Below are positions 25,709 through 34,932 of a stretch of DNA of 64,000 nucleotides, piece after piece (position 1 is the stretch's first letter; the number at the start of each line of letters is the position of its first letter). A program made the translations under genes and the position numbers. Origin of the DNA: Lentilactobacillus rapi DSM 19907 = JCM 15042 (lineage in GTDB: Bacteria > Bacillota > Bacilli > Lactobacillales > Lactobacillaceae). Under the pieces are notes generated by a model. It made no database searches. It saw only the letters and a list, made by a program, of their open reading frames with translations, and was not told the DNA's origin. The stretch lies in contig NZ_AZEI01000076.1 of assembly GCF_001436255.1 (NCBI RefSeq), positions 310,001-374,000 of the forward strand, read 5' to 3'.

Positions 25709-26503
25709 TCAGATATCTAAGTGATCAGCAACAACTTTTTTATTTAATAAATTTTCAGCAATCTTTGCAAATTCAGCTGGATTACCGGTAGTATGAAACT
25801 GGTTAGCGATGTTAGCAGCACCAGCCGATAGTTGTTGGTGCTTGTTCAAATACTCTGCGACTTTTTGAGCAGTGGCTATCCCTGGATCCACCAGTGACAC
25901 CTGCTGGCCAACGACGTTTTGAATTTCTTGACTCAAAACTGGAAAATGGGTACATCCCATGACCAGTGTGTCAATCGGCAAATCACTAAAATAGGCTAAC
26001 CGATTGTTAACGGCGACCTGAGCAGCTTGCGTTCCAGCCAGCCCTTGCTCAACCATCGTCACAAATTCAGGACAACCCAAAGCGTAAACGTGACTTTCCG
26101 GATTTAAATTTGTGATAATTCGTTGATAGTCTCCTGATCGAACGGTCCCATTTGTCGCAATCACACCAATCTGACCAGTAGCTGAAGTTTTAACAGCCGA
26201 TTCACTCCCCGGGGCAATGACGCCAATCACAGGGATTGGTAAAATCTGCTGAAGATATTCCAGCGAAGCGGCGGTTGATGTATTGCAAGCAATGACAAAT
26301 AATTTAACGTTTTGGGTCAACATATAGTCAGCAATCCGTTTTGTTAATGCTTTGACCGTTGCTGAACTTTTTTGCCCATACGGTAAATTGGCTTGATCGC
26401 CAACAAAGATGTACGATTCATTTGGAAGTATTTTGACAATTTGGCGGAGGACAGTTAAACCACCAACCCCCGAATCCATCACGCCAATTGGGCGATTATC
26501 CAC
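25709..26503 (-). CDS. murI: Glutamate racemase
   Basis: 264 aa. Converts L-Glu to D-Glu for peptidoglycan. Motifs: PIGVMDSGVGGLTV at the start, the first catalytic Cys in VIACNTSTA and the second in VMGCTHFPVL. The start is a GTG at 26501-26503 (VDNRPIG) with GAAGGA six bases upstream; the open frame continues to 26563 but the extra 20 residues are not part of the family. It heads the murI-rdgB-yfcE-cbpB operon and diverges from yslB. Confidence 0.95.
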   Translation of the reverse strand: MDNRPIGVMDSGVGGLTVLRQIVKILPNESYIFVGDQANLPYGQKSSATVKALTKRIADYMLTQNVKLFVIACNTSTAASLEYLQQILPIPVIGVIAPGSESAVKTSATGQIGVIATNGTVRSGDYQRIITNLNPESHVYALGCPEFVTMVEQGLAGTQAAQVAVNNRLAYFSDLPIDTLVMGCTHFPVLSQEIQNVVGQQVSLVDPGIATAQKVAEYLNKHQQLSAGAANIANQFHTTGNPAEFAKIAENLLNKKVVADHLDI

Positions 26504-26634
26504 CTGAATTCCTTCTTCCTTTATTGCTAATATCATTATCTTGCAAGCAATTAAGATATTCAACTAACAAAACAGACTTAGTAAATATATTGTATAATAA
26601 CTTTATTACATTTTGCATTGATGGAGATTAAAAA

Positions 26635-27156
26635 ATGGATAACGAAGCATATAACACATTGATTAACAGCAACAGTGGCACAGATATCCTTGGTCAAGAA
26701 CTCATTCGTGATGATCTATTACCCAGCATTTTAGGTAATGATTCACACGAGATTTCTTACTGGGCGGGTAAGCGATTATCTCGAACTCACCGACTCCCAA
26801 CTTATGAAGATTTGGAAACCTTCTTTAGCCAGTTCAAATTTGGTGATCTCAAATTACTGAAGCGGACCAACAGCCAGATCAACTGGCAATTAAGCGGCGA
26901 AATCGTCGCCAATCGCCTATCACTTTTTGAAGATCCTGATTTCTTTTTAGAATCCGGCTTCATTGCTCAAAGCTGCCAGTACATTCTTGATCAGCAAGCG
27001 GAATCTGAAGTCGAGAAGATCAACGCTTCCAAGGGAATTGTGTTGATCACCACTTATTTAAGCAAGGACAAGCCCAACGATGGCCAAGAGGCATCAGAAA
27101 TTTTCAAAATTGTTGAGAACTCTGATGATTCTATTGCTGAACCAAAAACTAAATAA
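26635..27156 (+). CDS. YslB family protein (DUF2507)
   Basis: 173 aa. The conserved core includes LGQELIRDDLLPSILGN, YWAGKRLSRTH and FLESGFIAQ. This is the DUF2507/YslB family of Firmicutes, structurally related to small-molecule binding V4R-like domains; function unknown. It is transcribed alone, diverging from murI. A TATAAT box at 26593-26598 lies about 40 bases before the start, but the -35 is poor. It converges on trxA and shares a terminator with it. Confidence 0.82.
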   Translation: MDNEAYNTLINSNSGTDILGQELIRDDLLPSILGNDSHEISYWAGKRLSRTHRLPTYEDLETFFSQFKFGDLKLLKRTNSQINWQLSGEIVANRLSLFEDPDFFLESGFIAQSCQYILDQQAESEVEKINASKGIVLITTYLSKDKPNDGQEASEIFKIVENSDDSIAEPKTK

Positions 27157-27169
27157 CTGTTTGCAATTT

Positions 27170-27214
27170 AAAAAGCGCTGTGAAGGCCTCTGAGGTCTTT
27201 CGCAACGCTTTTTT
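27170..27214. terminator. Bidirectional terminator between yslB and trxA
   Basis: AAAAGCG pairs with CGCTTTT, and TGTGAAGGCCT pairs with AGGTCTTTCGCA through G-U pairs. A and T runs flank both sides, serving both convergent genes. Confidence 0.8.
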
Positions 27215-27219
27215 AGACA

Positions 27220-27531
27220 TTAGTCAGTATATTGAGCCAATACCTTCTTAAGTTGTTCCTTTGGATGATAGCCAACGATTGTATCAACGACTTGGCCATC
27301 CTTTTTAACAAGCAGAGTTGGAATACTCATGATGCCAAATTTTGAGGCGGTATTCGGATTCTTGTCGACGTCCATTTTATTAAAGGTTACGTCAGCCATT
27401 TCATCTGCTAATTCTTCAACAACTGGTGATTGCATCCGACAAGGACCACACCAAGTTGCCCAGAAGTCTGTCAAAGTAACGCCTTTGGCAGTATCTTGCT
27501 CAAAAGTTTGATCTGTTGTTTCTTTAACCAT
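27220..27531 (-). CDS. trxA: Thioredoxin
   Basis: 103 aa. The active site is WATWCGPCRM, with the cis-Pro in IMSIPTLLV and the C-terminal IVGYHPKEQL. It is the general cytosolic disulfide reductant. The start MVKETTDQ follows GGGAG by eight bases; an upstream in-frame start at 27546 would add MGVFE and overlap that site. It lies 80 bases downstream of mutS2, as in many lactobacilli. Confidence 0.95.
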   Translation of the reverse strand: MVKETTDQTFEQDTAKGVTLTDFWATWCGPCRMQSPVVEELADEMADVTFNKMDVDKNPNTASKFGIMSIPTLLVKKDGQVVDTIVGYHPKEQLKKVLAQYTD

Positions 27532-27610
27532 TTCAAACACTCCCATCTTCTAATAAACTAATACTACCAATTATTTGAAAAAAAGCAAATAAGTTGCACA
27601 CAATTTATTA

Positions 27611-29974
27611 TTAAAATTTCACGATGGTGGATCCATCGCCACCCGCGTTGGGGGCAGAATAACCAAAGCTCTTTACCCGTTTATTGCGCTTTAAATAGTC
27701 TGTAACGCCTTTTCGAAGTGCCCCGGTACCTTTACCATGAATAATCGTAACAGACGGGTAACCGGCTAATAAGGCCGAATCAATGTATCGATCCAGCTCG
27801 TACATCGCTTCTTCATATCGATGACCCCGCAAATCGAGGGTTGGTGACATCCCGGTTGAACGAGTTCTGGAAACATGCGTTTGAAATTTTTGGTTTGATT
27901 TCTTCTCTTTACCAACTTTTTCAAGGTCAGCTTCATTGATTTTCATCTTGAGAATTCCAATTTGCACATCCCAGGTACCATTTTTTTCTTTTCCAATCAG
28001 GGAACCCTGTTGGCCGTATGATTTGACCAACACGTCGTCACCAGGATGAAAATCATGCTTAGCTTTTTCTTTGGTGAGCACCTTATTTTTCTTTAAATTA
28101 GGAGCTACTTCCAGCTTGTTGAGGGCACCCTTTGCATCGATTAATTCATTTTCTTTAACTGCGACTTTGCCGACCTGTTTTTGCTTTTGGTGAAGGTCGG
28201 CAATAATTTTATCAGCTTTCTTTTTAGCCTCTTCGACCACCTGATTCGCTCGCTCTTGGGCTTGCTCGGTTAAACGGTCTTTTTGGCTTTGATATTTATT
28301 AAATTGATCAGTCAATTCATGATGAAGTTTCGTTGATTCACTCAGCTGGCGCTGCAATTGATCTGCTTCATCATGAGCCCGTTTGGTTTGGGCCGTCAAT
28401 TCCTCAATCATGTTATTGATATCTTGATTTTTCGAATCGGTGAATGCCCGGGCATTGTCAATAATTTGTTTGGGGAACCCAAGCTTTCTGGCAATATTCA
28501 ATGCATTACTTTGACCGGGAATACCCATCAAGAATCGATAAGTTGGCCGTAAGGTATCGACATCGAACTCCATCGAAGCATTGATGACTCCTGGTCGATT
28601 ATATGCAAATGCCTTTAGTTCAGGATAGTGGGTCGTGGCAATTAATTCGCACCCAGTAGCATGAATTGCATCGATAATCGCCATTGCGAGCGCAGCCCCT
28701 TCTTTAGGGTCGGTCCCAGCACCCAATTCATCCAGTAACACTAAACTCTTTTTGGAAATGTGATGCAATATCGAAATGATATTATCCATGTGGGACGAGA
28801 AAGTACTCAAATTGGCTTCAATTGACTGCTCATCACCAATATCGGCAAAGACTTCATCAAACACGCCGATTTGGCTGTCTTCGTTTGCGGTAATAAACAG
28901 CCCCGATTGCCCCATCAACTGGAGAATGCCAACCGTTTTAATTGTAATCGTTTTACCACCCGTGTTTGGGCCGGTCACGATGATTGTTTGATACTGATCA
29001 CCAATCGCGATATCGTTAGCCACTACCCGGTCCTTATCAATTAACGGGTGCCTGGCTTGTCTCAAATTAACAACATTTTTGGAAGAAATCAGTGGTAGCA
29101 CACTACCAGTCTGATGAGCATACTTCGCTTTGGCATTGACGAAGTCGAGCTGACCAACCAAGTTCATATTTTGCATCAATTCATTTCGATATGGTCGAAT
29201 GAGATTGGTTAATTCAGCCAATATTTTCCGAACCTCGGCTTTTTCAGCAAGCTGATCCCTTCGAAGTTGGTTATTCATTTCAACCACGTTGCTGGGCTCA
29301 ACGTAGAGCGTTTGCCCAGAAGCACTTTGATCGTGGACAATCCCACCAAACCGTTGCTTGTATTCTGCCTTGATTGGCAGGACAAATCGGTCATCACGAA
29401 CGGTAATAATCGGTTCGCTGAGATATTTAGAATCCGATCCCTTAATAAATTTGCCCATCCTGGCCCGGATATCAGTCTGAGTGCGACCAATGGACTTTCG
29501 AATTGACCGCAACTCTGAAGAAGCGGAATCTAAGACCCGGCCATCATCATCGATCGAGGAAATCATTCGTTTGGTAATTTCCGGCATCAAAGTCAATTGA
29601 TCGACAGTTTTTGTCACTGTTCGCAAATGAACTGCCTCTTCTGCCAAATCATTGAAGAATGAATGAACCACCTGAACGGCTCTCAATAATTTAGTAATGT
29701 GGGCCAGCTCAGTCCCGCCTAATGAGGCGTCTTCAATGCGGAGTCGCTTCATGTACGGAGAAATTTCCGTTAATTTTGGAATTGGAATTTCGCCCTTCAA
29801 CCGGACAATATCAGCCCCATCAGCCGTTTCGTTGAGCCGATCAGTGACCACATCAAAATCTGGGCTGGGTCGTAAATTCCCCAAAATCTCATTGCCCCGA
29901 TCCGTTGTTAAATAAGCAGCCAGCTGCTGTTTAATTTTGTCATATTCGAGTGTTTCTAATACTTTTTCGTTCAT
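27611..29974 (-). CDS. mutS2: MutS2 family endonuclease/ribosome-rescue ATPase
   Basis: 787 aa. Core and clamp domains without the MutS mismatch-recognition domain; Walker A GPNTGGKTITIKT (about 335), Walker B LVLLDELGAGTDP, a long coiled coil (about 520-620, rich in Gln, Lys and Glu) and a C-terminal Smr nuclease domain with LDLRGHRYEEA and IIHGKGTGALRKGV. Proposed roles are suppression of recombination and splitting of collided ribosomes; both come from the family. The ATG overlaps the cvpA stop by four bases. Confidence 0.94.
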   Translation of the reverse strand: MNEKVLETLEYDKIKQQLAAYLTTDRGNEILGNLRPSPDFDVVTDRLNETADGADIVRLKGEIPIPKLTEISPYMKRLRIEDASLGGTELAHITKLLRAVQVVHSFFNDLAEEAVHLRTVTKTVDQLTLMPEITKRMISSIDDDGRVLDSASSELRSIRKSIGRTQTDIRARMGKFIKGSDSKYLSEPIITVRDDRFVLPIKAEYKQRFGGIVHDQSASGQTLYVEPSNVVEMNNQLRRDQLAEKAEVRKILAELTNLIRPYRNELMQNMNLVGQLDFVNAKAKYAHQTGSVLPLISSKNVVNLRQARHPLIDKDRVVANDIAIGDQYQTIIVTGPNTGGKTITIKTVGILQLMGQSGLFITANEDSQIGVFDEVFADIGDEQSIEANLSTFSSHMDNIISILHHISKKSLVLLDELGAGTDPKEGAALAMAIIDAIHATGCELIATTHYPELKAFAYNRPGVINASMEFDVDTLRPTYRFLMGIPGQSNALNIARKLGFPKQIIDNARAFTDSKNQDINNMIEELTAQTKRAHDEADQLQRQLSESTKLHHELTDQFNKYQSQKDRLTEQAQERANQVVEEAKKKADKIIADLHQKQKQVGKVAVKENELIDAKGALNKLEVAPNLKKNKVLTKEKAKHDFHPGDDVLVKSYGQQGSLIGKEKNGTWDVQIGILKMKINEADLEKVGKEKKSNQKFQTHVSRTRSTGMSPTLDLRGHRYEEAMYELDRYIDSALLAGYPSVTIIHGKGTGALRKGVTDYLKRNKRVKSFGYSAPNAGGDGSTIVKF

Positions 29975-30489
29975 ACGTTCACCTCACTGGAATTCTCATC
30001 CCAAATCTGCATCATCTTGTCGGACAGAATTGGGGTCTTGGTCACAATCCATTGAGAAATCGCCGATTGATCATATTGCTGATGAATTGCCTGACTGGGC
30101 AAGATCAACAAGAAACTCAATATAATAAAAACCAATAAATAATGTGAAATAAGATTCACCCCGCCGCCAAGTAATGAATTCACCTGACTAATAAGGGGCA
30201 GTTTGGTAACAGGTCTGATCATATTTCGGATCATCCTGACGAGCCTGGTAATGATCACAAATACGACTATAAATACGATCCACTTAATGATTGTTCCCAT
30301 CGAGGTGTTTTCCGAATGATTGTTCAAAATCCCAGCCAAAAAATCACTCACCGGTGTGGTAAAAATAATGGCTCCAATCGTTGCAGCAAAAAAACCGACC
30401 AGATTGAATAGTTCCACTACCAGCCCCCGGTGAATACCTCTTAGAAAGCCAATGATTAAAATGAAAAGAATGCCAATATCAAAAATCAT
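29971..30489 (-). CDS. CvpA family membrane protein
   Basis: 172 aa with four membrane segments (about 2-18, 24-48, 65-90 and 105-130) and the conserved GFLRGIHRGLVVELFNLVGFF motif of the CvpA/colicin V production family. The function is uncertain; it is usually linked to mutS2 in Firmicutes. The start at 30489 gives nine-base spacing from GAGAGG. Upstream in-frame ATG and TTG codons lie too close to that site. Translation is coupled to mutS2 by a four-base overlap. Confidence 0.85.
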   Translation of the reverse strand: MIFDIGILFILIIGFLRGIHRGLVVELFNLVGFFAATIGAIIFTTPVSDFLAGILNNHSENTSMGTIIKWIVFIVVFVIITRLVRMIRNMIRPVTKLPLISQVNSLLGGGVNLISHYLLVFIILSFLLILPSQAIHQQYDQSAISQWIVTKTPILSDKMMQIWDENSSEVNV

Positions 30490-30512
30490 CGTCATCAACC
30501 TCTCGTATTCGA

Positions 30513-30770
30513 CTAATCATTTTTGTGAGTTGAGTGCCCTTGCTGAAGATGTTTCTCTTCAAGTTCAAATTGCTTAGAAATTGCATTGAAAGCAATCAAA
30601 ATTGCCCGCTCTTCTTCTGTGGAAGTTGGCATTGCTTCATGCAATTGATTCAATTGTTCGTTGAGTAAATCAGTTACCGCCTGCATGTGTTCAACGGTTC
30701 CATTACCCACCAATACATAGTCTTTACCAGCAATTGTTGCTTTAAATCGCCGTTTCTCCTTTTTTTCCAT
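30513..30770 (-). CDS. zapA: Cell division protein ZapA
   Basis: 85 aa. Short N-terminal strands (RRFKATIAGKDYVLVGNGTVEHM) and a C-terminal coiled coil (VTDLLNEQLNQLHEA to QFELEEKHLQQG) match ZapA, which crosslinks FtsZ filaments at midcell. It is followed 24 bases later by cvpA and mutS2, the conserved zapA-cvpA-mutS2 order. Confidence 0.88.
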   Translation of the reverse strand: MEKKEKRRFKATIAGKDYVLVGNGTVEHMQAVTDLLNEQLNQLHEAMPTSTEEERAILIAFNAISKQFELEEKHLQQGHSTHKND

Positions 30771-30796
30771 TCACTCACATCCTAAAAAAATCAATT

Positions 30797-30838
30797 AAAA
30801 AGGACTGAGACAAAACTGACGCTTTGTTCTCAATCCCT
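30797..30838 (-). terminator. Terminator of the ireB-ruvX-DUF1292 operon
   Basis: On the minus strand GGGATTGAGAACAAA pairs with TTTTGTCTCAGTCC with a few G-U or mismatched positions, followed by TTTTTAATTG. It contains the GACTGAGACAAAA element found around lactobacillus terminators. Confidence 0.8.
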
Positions 30839-30866
30839 GCATCCATTTGATCAAATAACCGCCACT

Positions 30867-31181
30867 TTACTGGCCATCATCGTCTTGATCATCGCCATCT
30901 TTGCCTAAGAAGGTATTAAGGACTGATTCAATCATATCCCATTCCTTGTCGGTTTCGATTGCCTGAAGTTCACCGCCTTGAGGATCACTTGGGTCGTCGC
31001 CCTTTGGAAGCGCATATGCTTGGATTTCAACCTCATCATCATCGCTCTTGCCGGCTGGGTAAATCAGGATATAAGATCTGTCGAAGTCTTCTGACTTAAA
31101 AGTGAATAAAACGTCGTATAACGTTTCTTCACCATTGTCATCAACTAGTGTAATTTGTTGTTGTACTGGTTCATCTGCCAT
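30867..31181 (-). CDS. DUF1292 protein (YrzB family)
   Basis: 104 aa, strongly acidic. The beta-rich core (QITLVDDNGEETLYDVLFTF, RSYILIYPAG, DEVEIQAYAL) is the DUF1292 signature, and the tail GKDGDDQDDDG is almost all acidic. Function unknown. The start was placed at MADEPVQ (31181), which has ten-base spacing from GCGAGG; the ATG nine bases upstream is too close. It belongs to the conserved ireB-ruvX-DUF1292 set downstream of alaS. Confidence 0.87.
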   Translation of the reverse strand: MADEPVQQQITLVDDNGEETLYDVLFTFKSEDFDRSYILIYPAGKSDDDEVEIQAYALPKGDDPSDPQGGELQAIETDKEWDMIESVLNTFLGKDGDDQDDDGQ

Positions 31182-31196
31182 AATTTGCATACCTCG

Positions 31197-31631
31197 CTAA
31201 ATTTTTGTTAGTTTTCCTTTTCGGTCTAGATAGTTTTGCAGGATCAATCCTGCTGCTAACTTATCGATAACCTTTTTTCGCTTTTTCCGAGAAATATCGG
31301 CTTCTTCAGTAAGCATCCGTTGAGCCTCAACAGTTGTCAATCTCTCATCTTCAAAGTCGACCGGTAGATCAAACTTCTTCTCCAAACGCTTACCATATTG
31401 TTCGGAAGCCTCAGCTCTAGGCCCCAGCGAATTATTCATGTTTTTGGGTAAGCCAACGACAAAGCCGTCAACTTCATATTGATCGACTAGTTCTGCCACC
31501 CGATCTAAACCAAATTGTTGATTCTCCTCATCAATTGGAATGATTTCCACCCCTTGAGAAGTCCAACCAAGAGCGTCACTAACTGCAACTCCCACGGTCT
31601 TTGAACCAACGTCTAATCCCATTAATCTCAT
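31197..31631 (-). CDS. ruvX: Holliday junction resolvase-like YqgF/RuvX
   Basis: 144 aa with an RNase H-like fold. Motifs [19 protein letters not shown] (catalytic Asp), [12 protein letters not shown] and [13 protein letters not shown]. The family is essential in many bacteria and has been linked to pre-16S rRNA 5'-end processing and possibly recombination. Its ATG overlaps the ireB stop by four bases, so it is translated with it. Confidence 0.92.
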   Translation of the reverse strand: MRLMGLDVGSKTVGVAVSDALGWTSQGVEIIPIDEENQQFGLDRVAELVDQYEVDGFVVGLPKNMNNSLGPRAEASEQYGKRLEKKFDLPVDFEDERLTTVEAQRMLTEEADISRKKRKKVIDKLAAGLILQNYLDRKGKLTKI

Positions 31632-31921
31632 TTTTCACCTTTTTTTGTTTCTGTTGGCTGATTGCTTGGATGGTTGTCCAAATAGAAACGAACTAGTTCT
31701 TCGATTATCTCATCGCGTTCATGCCTGCGAATCAAATTACGAGCGTCCAAATTACGTGGAATATAGGCAGGATCACCGGAAATCAAATACCCAACTATCT
31801 GATTGTAAGGATTGTATCCCTTCTCCTCCAATGCGGCATACACAGTCAATAATGTATCTCGAACGTCTTTAGGCTGATCCTCATTGAAATTAAAAAACAT
31901 TGTTTTATCTAACGAACTCAT
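31628..31921 (-). CDS. IreB family regulatory phosphoprotein
   Basis: 97 aa. The sequence [51 protein letters not shown] is the strongly conserved IreB/YrzL (DUF965) core. In Enterococcus IreB is phosphorylated by the PASTA kinase IreK and affects cephalosporin tolerance; that role is carried over from the family. The start at 31921 follows GAGGTG with good spacing. The N-terminal threonine region contains the likely phosphosite. Confidence 0.9.
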   Translation of the reverse strand: MSSLDKTMFFNFNEDQPKDVRDTLLTVYAALEEKGYNPYNQIVGYLISGDPAYIPRNLDARNLIRRHERDEIIEELVRFYLDNHPSNQPTETKKGEK

Positions 31922-32029
31922 ACGATTCACCTCTATGACATACGGTCATTTGTACTAATTTTAACTGATTATCCGTAAAACTACAATCAAGAGAGGCAAT
32001 GTAATCGACATGTAATCGCAGTGTAATAA

Positions 32030-34672
32030 TTATTTGTTAGTTAACCAATCAACAGCAGCGTTCATTGCCTTATCCAACCCGGCCGGATCCTTACCGCCAG
32101 CTTGGGCCATGTTTGGTCGACCACCGCCACCACCTTTAATGTTACCGGCGATTGATTTAATCAAGTCACCGGCCTTAATACCAGCTTTTACCTTATCATC
32201 CGCCACTGCAACAATTAAATTAGCTTTCTGGCCACTGCCAGTTCCTAACACTAATACATCTGAAAGTTTCTTAGATCGCCAAGTATCGGCCAGTTGTCGC
32301 AGCTGATCCATTCCAGCGTCTTTAATGATACCGGTAATGATCGTCTTGTCACCAGCTTGTTTCTTGTCATTAAAGACATTTTGGGCTTGCTGACCAGCCA
32401 GCTTCGCCTCGAGGGACTGCTGTTTTTGCTGAAGCTCTTTGATTTCATCTTGAACTTGAGTTACTCGGGTTGGCACATCCTTGATTTGGTTAACCTTCAA
32501 AGAACTGGCAATTTGATTGAGCTCTTTATTACGATCATTCAGTAATTTAAAGGCATCTTTGGAAGTAACAGCTTCAATTCGACGAATTCCGGCTCCAACA
32601 CCAGATTCCGAGACAATCTTAAACAAGCCGATGTCTCGCGTATTCTTAACGTGAGTACCACCGCAGAATTCGACTGAGAAGTCACCGATACTGACTACTC
32701 GAACCTTGTCACCATATTTTTCACTGAATAACGCAATCGCACCCATCTTCTTACCGGTCTTCGGATCAGTGACAACTGTGTCAACGTTCGTTTCGTTGAA
32801 AATTTGGCGATTCACCATGTTTTCAACTTTTTCCAAATCTTCGTCAGTCACCTGACCAAAGTGGTTGAAGTCAAATCTTAGATAGTTAGGCTCAACTAAT
32901 GACCCGGCTTGTTGAGTATGGCCACCCAAAACATTTCGTAATGATTGATCGAGCAAATGAGTTGCGGTATGGTTCTTTTCAACTCGACTGTGGAACAATC
33001 GATCAACCACTAAGTGATACTTGTTGCCCTTAATTAATGGCTCTTGAGTTTTCAAAGTGTGCAGGTTCTGACCATTTGGCGCATGTTGAACGTCAACAAC
33101 ATCGGCAACCTTATCGCCTTCTTCATCAAGGACAACTCCTCGATCAGCAACTTGGCCACCCATTTCAGCATAAAATGGGGTTTTATCGAAAATGACTTCA
33201 ACTGTCCCACCCTTTGACTGATTAACCAGCTTTTCATTTTCAATAATTTCTTCAATGCTGGCATGATCAACTTCGAGGGTATCATAGCCGACATATTCAC
33301 TATGATCTTTAACTTCAAGCAATAGATCACGTTGAACACCCATGGATTTAGCCCCACTTCTCGCATCACGGGCCCGTTGCTTTTGCTTATCCATTTCAGC
33401 TTCAAATCCCTTATGGTCCACTGTTAGGCCAACCTCCCCAGCTTCTTCTTGAGTCAGTTCAACTGGGAATCCATAAGTGTCATACAGTTTAAATGCCGTC
33501 GGGCCATCAATCACGGTTTGACTATTCTGCTTGGCATCAGTAATCACCTGGTGCAATAACTTCATTCCATCAGCCAATGTTTCGTTAAACCGATCTTCCT
33601 CGGACCGGATGACTTTAGCAATATAATCTTTTTGCTTCAATACTTCTGGATAATAAGATTCAAGTGTTTGACCAACCACTGGAGCCAATTTGTACAAAAA
33701 GGCCTCATTGATTCCCAAACGCTGCCCATTCACGATTGCCCGTCGAATTAGTCTCCGGATTACATAGCCACGGCCAACGTTGGAAGGCAAAGCACCATCC
33801 CCAATGGCAACAGTAATTGCTCGAGCGTGATCAGCAATAATTCTGAAGGCGACATCATCATGTTTATTAGCGTTGTATTTCTTGCCGTCACTTAACTTTT
33901 CGGTTTCCCTGATCATTGGCAAAAATAAATCGGTTTCAAAGTTCGTCCGGGCGTGTTGAAAGATCGAAACCACCCGCTCGAGACCCATTCCAGTATCAAT
34001 GTTCTTTCTCGGAAGAGGTTCATACGTATCTTGGGGCGTGTGGTTAAATTGTGAGAACACAATATTCCAAACTTCCAGCCAACGATCGTTTTCACCGCCA
34101 GGATAATTTTCGGGATCGTCAGCAGCCAAATTATCGAAATCAGCTCCACGGTCATAAAAAATTTCTGAATCAGGTCCTGAAGGTCCTTGACCAATATCCC
34201 AGAAATTATCCTCCATTTCAATGATGTGGTCGGGAGCAACACCCACTTCTTCCCAAAATTTCTTTGCATCTGTATCTTTGGGATAAACGGTCATATAAAG
34301 CTTCTCTTTATCCCAACCAAACCATTTTGGCGAAGTCAGCAATTCAAAAGCCCAAGTGATGGCTTCCTTTTTAAAATAGTCACCAACTGAAAAGTTTCCC
34401 AACATTTCAAATAATGTGTGATGCCGAGGCGTCTTTCCCACATTTTCAATATCGTTGGTTCGGATGCTTTTTTGAGAACTCGTCATCCGTGGATTCTTTG
34501 GAACCACCGAACCGTCGAAGTATTTTTTCATAGTAGCAACTCCGGAATTAATCCAGAGTAAAGTTGGATCCTCAACCGGAATCAAAGAGGCACTTGGTTC
34601 AATTGTATGGCCCTTTTCTTGAAAAAAGTCTAAAAACATTTGTCGGATTTGACCACTGCTTAAGTTTTTCAT
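32030..34672 (-). CDS. alaS: Alanyl-tRNA synthetase
   Basis: 880 aa, full length. Class II catalytic domain (KYFDGSVVPKNPRMTSSQKSIRTNDIENVG), editing domain with zinc ligands HTATHLL and CGGTH, and the C-Ala domain ending GGGGGRPNMAQAGGKDP. It charges tRNA-Ala and clears mischarged Ser and Gly. Two adjacent ATG codons (34675 and 34672) follow AAGGAG; the second gives better spacing. A longer open frame to 34768 runs through the T-box and is not used. It is regulated by the T-box leader and the consensus promoter upstream. Confidence 0.97.
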   Translation of the reverse strand: MKNLSSGQIRQMFLDFFQEKGHTIEPSASLIPVEDPTLLWINSGVATMKKYFDGSVVPKNPRMTSSQKSIRTNDIENVGKTPRHHTLFEMLGNFSVGDYFKKEAITWAFELLTSPKWFGWDKEKLYMTVYPKDTDAKKFWEEVGVAPDHIIEMEDNFWDIGQGPSGPDSEIFYDRGADFDNLAADDPENYPGGENDRWLEVWNIVFSQFNHTPQDTYEPLPRKNIDTGMGLERVVSIFQHARTNFETDLFLPMIRETEKLSDGKKYNANKHDDVAFRIIADHARAITVAIGDGALPSNVGRGYVIRRLIRRAIVNGQRLGINEAFLYKLAPVVGQTLESYYPEVLKQKDYIAKVIRSEEDRFNETLADGMKLLHQVITDAKQNSQTVIDGPTAFKLYDTYGFPVELTQEEAGEVGLTVDHKGFEAEMDKQKQRARDARSGAKSMGVQRDLLLEVKDHSEYVGYDTLEVDHASIEEIIENEKLVNQSKGGTVEVIFDKTPFYAEMGGQVADRGVVLDEEGDKVADVVDVQHAPNGQNLHTLKTQEPLIKGNKYHLVVDRLFHSRVEKNHTATHLLDQSLRNVLGGHTQQAGSLVEPNYLRFDFNHFGQVTDEDLEKVENMVNRQIFNETNVDTVVTDPKTGKKMGAIALFSEKYGDKVRVVSIGDFSVEFCGGTHVKNTRDIGLFKIVSESGVGAGIRRIEAVTSKDAFKLLNDRNKELNQIASSLKVNQIKDVPTRVTQVQDEIKELQQKQQSLEAKLAGQQAQNVFNDKKQAGDKTIITGIIKDAGMDQLRQLADTWRSKKLSDVLVLGTGSGQKANLIVAVADDKVKAGIKAGDLIKSIAGNIKGGGGGRPNMAQAGGKDPAGLDKAMNAAVDWLTNK

Positions 34673-34689
34673 CATTAATTCTCCTTTGA

Positions 34690-34893
34690 CAAAATAAAAC
34701 ACCGTTGCTAACAGAGACGCCGATTGACGCGGTACCACTCTGATTGCAACGATGTTTATCGTAACCACTTAATCTCTATAACGTAGAGTTGCGTTTTCAT
34801 GTGAAAGTTAAGAGAGCACTGATTGGTTTAAATCGTTTTTTACATCAACCAAAACGTTTCTAAAAGATAAATCCAATCAGCATATTCTTAAAC
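34690..34893 (-). promoter_or_regulatory. T-box leader of alaS (Ala)
   Basis: On the minus strand the RNA contains a Stem I with arms CTGATTGG and CCAATCAG. GCT, an Ala codon, follows the 3' arm at 34815-34817 and is read as the specifier. The T-box AGAGTGGTACCGCG is at 34728-34741, and a terminator pairs ACATCGTTGC with GCAACGGTGT before a T run. The TGGT of the T-box fits the A discriminator of tRNA-Ala. Uncharged tRNA-Ala should allow read-through into alaS. Confidence 0.9.
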
Positions 34894-34899
34894 AACCAA

Positions 34900-34928
34900 A
34901 TTATACTTGTTCGTTAAATTGCTGTCAA
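34900..34928 (-). promoter_or_regulatory. Consensus sigma-A promoter of alaS
   Basis: TTGACA, a 17-base spacer and TATAAT on the minus strand, a perfect match to the consensus. Transcription should start near 34893, just before the T-box Stem I. Confidence 0.92.
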
Positions 34929-34932
34929 TTAT

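Noticed and set aside
34676-34768. N-terminal extension of alaS
   Set aside because: The extra frame lies in the T-box terminator region; the family start and ribosome binding site are at 34672/34675.
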